A stretch of 34,400 nucleotides of DNA from Streptomyces coacervatus (GTDB lineage: Bacteria; Actinomycetota; Actinomycetes; Streptomycetales; Streptomycetaceae), in assembly GCF_029223485.1 (NCBI RefSeq), contig NZ_JARHTP010000041.1:1-34400 (forward strand), read 5' to 3'. The notes beneath the pieces are model-generated. The model was not told the DNA's origin, did not search any database, and was given only the letters and a program-made list of their open reading frames with translations. Both the position numbers and the translations under genes were made by a program. Below, piece after piece: positions 31,491 through 34,400 of this stretch. The number at the start of each line of letters is the position of its first letter. Position 1 is the first letter of the stretch.

Positions 31491-32162
31491 ATGAGCCCAT
31501 CGGTTGCCGTACTCACCGCGCCCGGAAGCCAAGGCGCTCCCGTACGGGAAGGCGCCGTGGCCCATCCGGACCGCACCGCCCGCCTCGGCCGGCTGATCGA
31601 TGAGATCCGCGCCGCACTGGGAGCAAGGCGCGAGGTCACGCCGGAGCAGGCCGGGGAGCGGGTGGCGGCCGTACTCGCCCCGCATCTGGGGCGTGCCGAC
31701 CTCCTCACGCCGTCCCAGCAGGCGGCCGACGCGCACGCCTACCGGCAGCACATCCTGCATGCCGAGCCCGGCGGCTCGTTCTCCGTCGTCGCGCTCGTCT
31801 GGCTGCCGGGACAGTGCACCCCGATTCACGACCACGTCGCGTGGGCTGTGTCCGGCATCCACCAAGGGGCCGAGAGGGAGACCGTCTATCGGCTGGTGCG
31901 CGACGCGAAGGAGCCGTATCTCGTCGCCACGGGCACCTCGACGAACGGGGTCGGAGCGGTGTCGTTCCTCGCCCCGCCGGGCGACATCCACGACGTCCGG
32001 TGTGCAGCTCCGGGCCGGACCGTCTCGCTCCATGTGTACGGGGCGGACATCGCAAGGCTCGGTTCCAGCGTGCGCCGGAAGTACACCCTGCCGGTTCTGC
32101 CCTGCCACTCCTCCGACCGGAGTGACCCGACCCCTGAGGATTTCAATGCTTCCTGTCATTGA
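31491..32162 (+). CDS. Cysteine-dioxygenase-like cupin protein
   Basis: 223 residues from ATG 31491 (GGAGG upstream). The cupin core carries CTPIHDHVAWAVSGIHQGAE with H113 and H115, followed by H167 (GDIHDV) and H181 (SLHVYG), the pattern of cysteine dioxygenase/3-mercaptopropionate-type thiol dioxygenases with iron bound by three His. These enzymes oxidise a small thiol to a sulfinate. The precursor has no Cys, so the substrate is more likely free cysteine, a related thiol or a different small molecule. It follows the S9 gene by 52 bases and overlaps the LOG gene by 17 bases, so the three form a unit. Confidence 0.78.
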   Translation: MSPSVAVLTAPGSQGAPVREGAVAHPDRTARLGRLIDEIRAALGARREVTPEQAGERVAAVLAPHLGRADLLTPSQQAADAHAYRQHILHAEPGGSFSVVALVWLPGQCTPIHDHVAWAVSGIHQGAERETVYRLVRDAKEPYLVATGTSTNGVGAVSFLAPPGDIHDVRCAAPGRTVSLHVYGADIARLGSSVRRKYTLPVLPCHSSDRSDPTPEDFNASCH

Positions 32163-32733
32163 GAAAAGCAAGAAGATAGCCGTCTTCTGCGGCGCCCGCC
32201 CCGGCACGCACCCGGAACATCTGCTGCTGGCCGAGGAGTTCGGCACCGCACTGGCCCGCCGCGGCCTGGACCTGGTGTACGGCGCGGGCGGCGTGGGCGT
32301 GATGGGCTCGGTGGCCCACGCCGTACTGGCGGCGGGCGGCGGCGTCACCGGGGTGATCCCCCGTCTCCTGCACGAGCGTGAGCGCACCGACAACGCGCCG
32401 GGCACGGTCTTCGTCGTACGCTCCATGCACGAACGCAAAGCGCTCATGTACCGGCTGTCCAACGGGTTCGCCGTGCTGCCCGGCGGTTTCGGAACGCTCG
32501 ACGAGCTGATGGAGGTCGCGACCTGGAACCAGCTGTCGATCATGCGCAAGCCGATCGTCGTGGTCAATCACCGGGGCTTCTTCGACCCGATGCTGCGCAT
32601 GCTGGACCACCTGGTCGAGGAGGGGTTCCTCCGGGCCGAGGAGCGAAGGGTCATCCAGGTCGCGCAGGATGCCGAGGAGGCCATGGACCGGCTGGGAACC
32701 GGACATCCGCTGACCGTTCCTGCAACGGCCTAG
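32146..32733 (+). CDS. LOG-family nucleoside-monophosphate phosphoribohydrolase
   Basis: 195 residues from ATG 32146, with GAGGA upstream and 17 bases inside the previous gene. It has the LOG family motifs: IAVFCGARPGTHPE, YGAGGVGVMGSVA, SMHERKALMYRLSNGF and PGGFGTLDE at 112-120, in the order seen in LOG/YvdD proteins. These split AMP-type nucleotides into base and ribose 5-phosphate and release active cytokinins. Such genes are sometimes seen near natural product genes. Whether it serves the peptide pathway or is a passenger is unclear. Its stop codon overlaps the stop of the convergent regulator gene (shared CTAG). Confidence 0.85.
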   Translation: MLPVIEKSKKIAVFCGARPGTHPEHLLLAEEFGTALARRGLDLVYGAGGVGVMGSVAHAVLAAGGGVTGVIPRLLHERERTDNAPGTVFVVRSMHERKALMYRLSNGFAVLPGGFGTLDELMEVATWNQLSIMRKPIVVVNHRGFFDPMLRMLDHLVEEGFLRAEERRVIQVAQDAEEAMDRLGTGHPLTVPATA

Positions 32734-33731
32734 TCGGGGGTTGCCAGCAAATGACCGTACTGCACTGCGCGCACCCCGGCCTGGAAGCGGCTTCGGGCGT
32801 CCAGATGGGCCATCAGCGTGTTGGCGATGCGCCGTGCCGTACGGGGCGAGACGCCGAGGCTGCGGGCGATCGACTCGTCCGTGCGGCCCTCCCCCAGCAG
32901 GCGCAGCACCTCGACCTGCTGGGGCGTCAGGCCGTTCTGCTGCTGCGCAGGGTCCGAGAGCAGCGGCTCGGCGGAATTCCATGTGCTTTCGAAAAGGGCG
33001 CAGAGCGCGGCGATCATGCCAGGCGTGCTGAGCACCACCGCGCCCCCGGAGGTGTTGCCGCTGTCGGCGGCCACGAGCGCAACCCTTCGGTCGCAGATGA
33101 TCATCCGGTTGGGCAGCGAGGGCGCGACGCGCACCTGGGCACCGCGCTCCGTCAGCCACTCCGCGTGGGCCACGGTCGCCGAATCGTTGCGGATGCTGCA
33201 CAGGTAGACGGTCCGCATCCGGACGCCGCGCTCGAGCAGCTTCTGGTTGAGCGGCCGGGAAGCCCTCATGTTGGTCGGTGTCTGCGGGCCGCCGGGCGCG
33301 AAGGTCAGAAACTCCTCCTGCACCTGGTTGTTGAGCGCGAGCAGGTAGTCGCGTATGGACTCCAGACCGGTGAGGTACTGCACGCCGGCTTCGGCCGCGT
33401 CCGCACGATGATGGGCGAACTCCGAGATCAGCCGGGCCGCGGCGGCCCGGCTCTCCTCGATCCGCCGCTGCTGTGCGGCGATCTCCGCCTGCTGCCGGGC
33501 GAGCAGGATCTCCATCGCGATGTGCGGGGCGACCGCGTGTCTCTGGGTGGGGTCCTCGGTGGAGACACGTATCAGGGCAAGTTCGCTGAGCTGGCTGAGC
33601 GCTTCACGTACCTCTTGCTCGGACAACGCCAACCGGGTGGCCATTTCGGCTACTCCGGAATTGTCCGGCGACGCAAGCAAATCCCGGTATACGGATTCGG
33701 CCGCCGAATTCAGGCCAAGCTGATCGAGCAT
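32730..33731 (-). CDS. TrmB/LuxR-type transcriptional regulator
   Basis: 333 residues from ATG 33731, with GGAG upstream. The N-terminus (MLDQLGLNSAAESVYRDLLA, then EVREALSQLSELALIRV) resembles the TrmB-type winged helix. A helical linker rich in Gln/Glu/Arg (about 75-100) leads to a sensor-like middle with a phospholipase-D-like arrangement. The C-terminal LuxR helix-turn-helix is about 268-330 (LTPQQVEVLRLLGEGRTDES, SLGVSPRTARRIANTL). Such two-headed regulators are frequent in Streptomyces biosynthetic clusters as pathway-specific activators. It is transcribed toward the LOG gene and is the obvious candidate to bind the TTCAA motifs of the cluster. Confidence 0.82.
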   Translation of the reverse strand: MLDQLGLNSAAESVYRDLLASPDNSGVAEMATRLALSEQEVREALSQLSELALIRVSTEDPTQRHAVAPHIAMEILLARQQAEIAAQQRRIEESRAAAARLISEFAHHRADAAEAGVQYLTGLESIRDYLLALNNQVQEEFLTFAPGGPQTPTNMRASRPLNQKLLERGVRMRTVYLCSIRNDSATVAHAEWLTERGAQVRVAPSLPNRMIICDRRVALVAADSGNTSGGAVVLSTPGMIAALCALFESTWNSAEPLLSDPAQQQNGLTPQQVEVLRLLGEGRTDESIARSLGVSPRTARRIANTLMAHLDARSRFQAGVRAVQYGHLLATPD

Positions 33732-33952
33732 GCGGTGATCTCCACTTCCCCCTGGCTGGAAACGCGCATCAGTGAAACGGCAGTGTAGCCAGCCCGCCGC
33801 GGTAACGGGGGTGGGCAGACTTCTTCTTGACGATGGCACACATCCCGCAGTTCATTCCGAGTCACGGAATTCGACTTCCGCCGCCAGGAAGAGTCCTGGT
33901 GCAGGCGGTTCCGCCACTACCCGCACCCCCACACGACCGCTGAGGATCCGCC

Positions 33953-34252
33953 ATGTATCTCGTCCACATTCATCTGCGGCCGCTTGCCGCAGGCGAGAGC
34001 CTGCCGGACGACACCGCCACCGTCATGATGTCCGCCGGGCTGGAGGTGGGGCTCGAGCACGCCGTCGCACATCTGGCGAGCACCCCTCGCCCGGTGATCG
34101 GCGTCTATGTCCGGGCGGCGACCCTGGATGAGGCGGAAAGCCTGGCCGAGGACATCTGGTGGCGCGCCAGCGGCACCGACCGGCGCCTGGGGCGCTGGGT
34201 TCCGCTGCGCGTGGAGGTCCCGCTGATGCCGGAACCTCCGTGGTCCAAGTAG
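33953..34252 (+). CDS. Small unknown protein
   Basis: 99 residues from ATG 33953, with GAGGA seven bases upstream. It opens MYLVHIHLRPLAAGE and has a beta-alpha character (VIGVYVRAATLDEAESLAED, then RVEVPLMPEPPWSK), as in a small ferredoxin-like or dimeric alpha-beta fold. No family recognised. It is divergent from the regulator gene, with 221 bases between, so the two may share a control region. Confidence 0.65.
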   Translation: MYLVHIHLRPLAAGESLPDDTATVMMSAGLEVGLEHAVAHLASTPRPVIGVYVRAATLDEAESLAEDIWWRASGTDRRLGRWVPLRVEVPLMPEPPWSK

Positions 34253-34291
34253 GTCGGTGGTCCGAGTAGGCGTGTGGCCCAAGTAGGCCAT
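34241..34291. repeat. Three 17-bp tandem repeats at a gene end
   Basis: TGGTCCAAGTAGG plus four bases occurs at 34241, 34258 and 34275 with one or two changes per copy. The first copy holds the last codons and stop of the small unknown protein; the other two repeat that stop outside the gene. Confidence 0.8.
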
Positions 34292-34383
34292 GGACGGTTT
34301 GACCTGCCGGAATCCTCTTTTGCGGGTGCCGGGGGGCAGGACAGTCTCTCTCTCGTCGGAACACTCCGGAACGAGGGGGAAAG

Positions 34384-34400
34384 ATGATGACGGTCCGCAG
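34384..34400 (+). CDS. Start of next gene (partial)
   Basis: ATGATGACGGTCCGCAG runs off the right edge and is preceded by GAGGGGGAAAG, a strong ribosome site. It reads MMTVR. Nothing more can be said. Confidence 0.55.

Noticed and set aside
28940..31708. 922-codon minus-strand frame opposite the S9 gene
   Set aside because: Gly/Val-rich shadow; the S9 gene has an intact catalytic triad and propeller motifs on the plus strand.
34299..34330. Promoter for the right-edge gene based on TTGACC at 34299
   Set aside because: No -10-like sequence occurs at 16-19 bases.

Overview
The window is high-GC actinobacterial DNA, almost certainly Streptomyces. It carries a principal sigma factor gene (hrdB) directly preceded by a whiH-like sporulation regulator gene, as in S. 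coelicolor, with DUF4192, NUDIX/NrtR-type and MocR genes nearby. All calls come from reading the sequence and from memory of protein families; no database search was run.

Left part (1 to about 8,800): accessory DNA next to the 3' end of hrdB. A tail of an unknown gene is followed by a stand-alone PD-(D/E)XK-like protein, a lipoprotein with an HNH-type motif, and a probable IS630 remnant. Then comes a compact minus-strand module that reads, in transcription order: tyrosine integrase, small zinc-ribbon protein, two small proteins, prim-pol primase, a D5/P4-primase N-terminus-like fragment, a RepA/AAA_25-like ATPase, a gene-poor stretch rich in repeats, and a P27-type small terminase. Several of these genes overlap by stop/start codons. 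There are no conjugation or capsid genes. Integrase, primase, ATPase and small terminase together resemble a phage satellite (PICI-like) or a stripped prophage. The repeat-rich stretch (3,413 to 4,074) may be its replication origin.

Middle part (8,820 to about 21,880): chromosomal core. It holds hrdB with an ECF-type promoter candidate, whiH, a fused ABC transporter with 96-bp tandem repeats in its linker, an NrtR-like NUDIX protein, a glycogen-debranching-like protein with a long repetitive N-terminus, a DUF4192 protein and a divergent MocR regulator that ends in a strong terminator.

Right part (about 21,890 to 34,400): a probable RiPP-type biosynthetic cluster that I do not recognise as a described class. 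A 29-residue peptide gene is followed by an intergenic hairpin and then by two paralogous JmjC/Cupin_4 oxygenases, an MFS exporter, a cytosolic M13 metallopeptidase and an AfsR-type TPR protein, closed by a 15-bp-stem terminator. Next are an S9 prolyl-oligopeptidase-like gene, apparently leaderless, with its own promoter, then a cysteine-dioxygenase-like cupin, a LOG-family protein, a convergent TrmB/LuxR-type regulator and a small unknown protein. TGTTCAA-type motifs occur upstream of the peptide gene, the S9 gene and the MocR gene, which suggests a shared regulator. The working model is that the peptide is hydroxylated by one or both JmjC enzymes, trimmed by peptidases suited to short peptides, and exported by the MFS protein.
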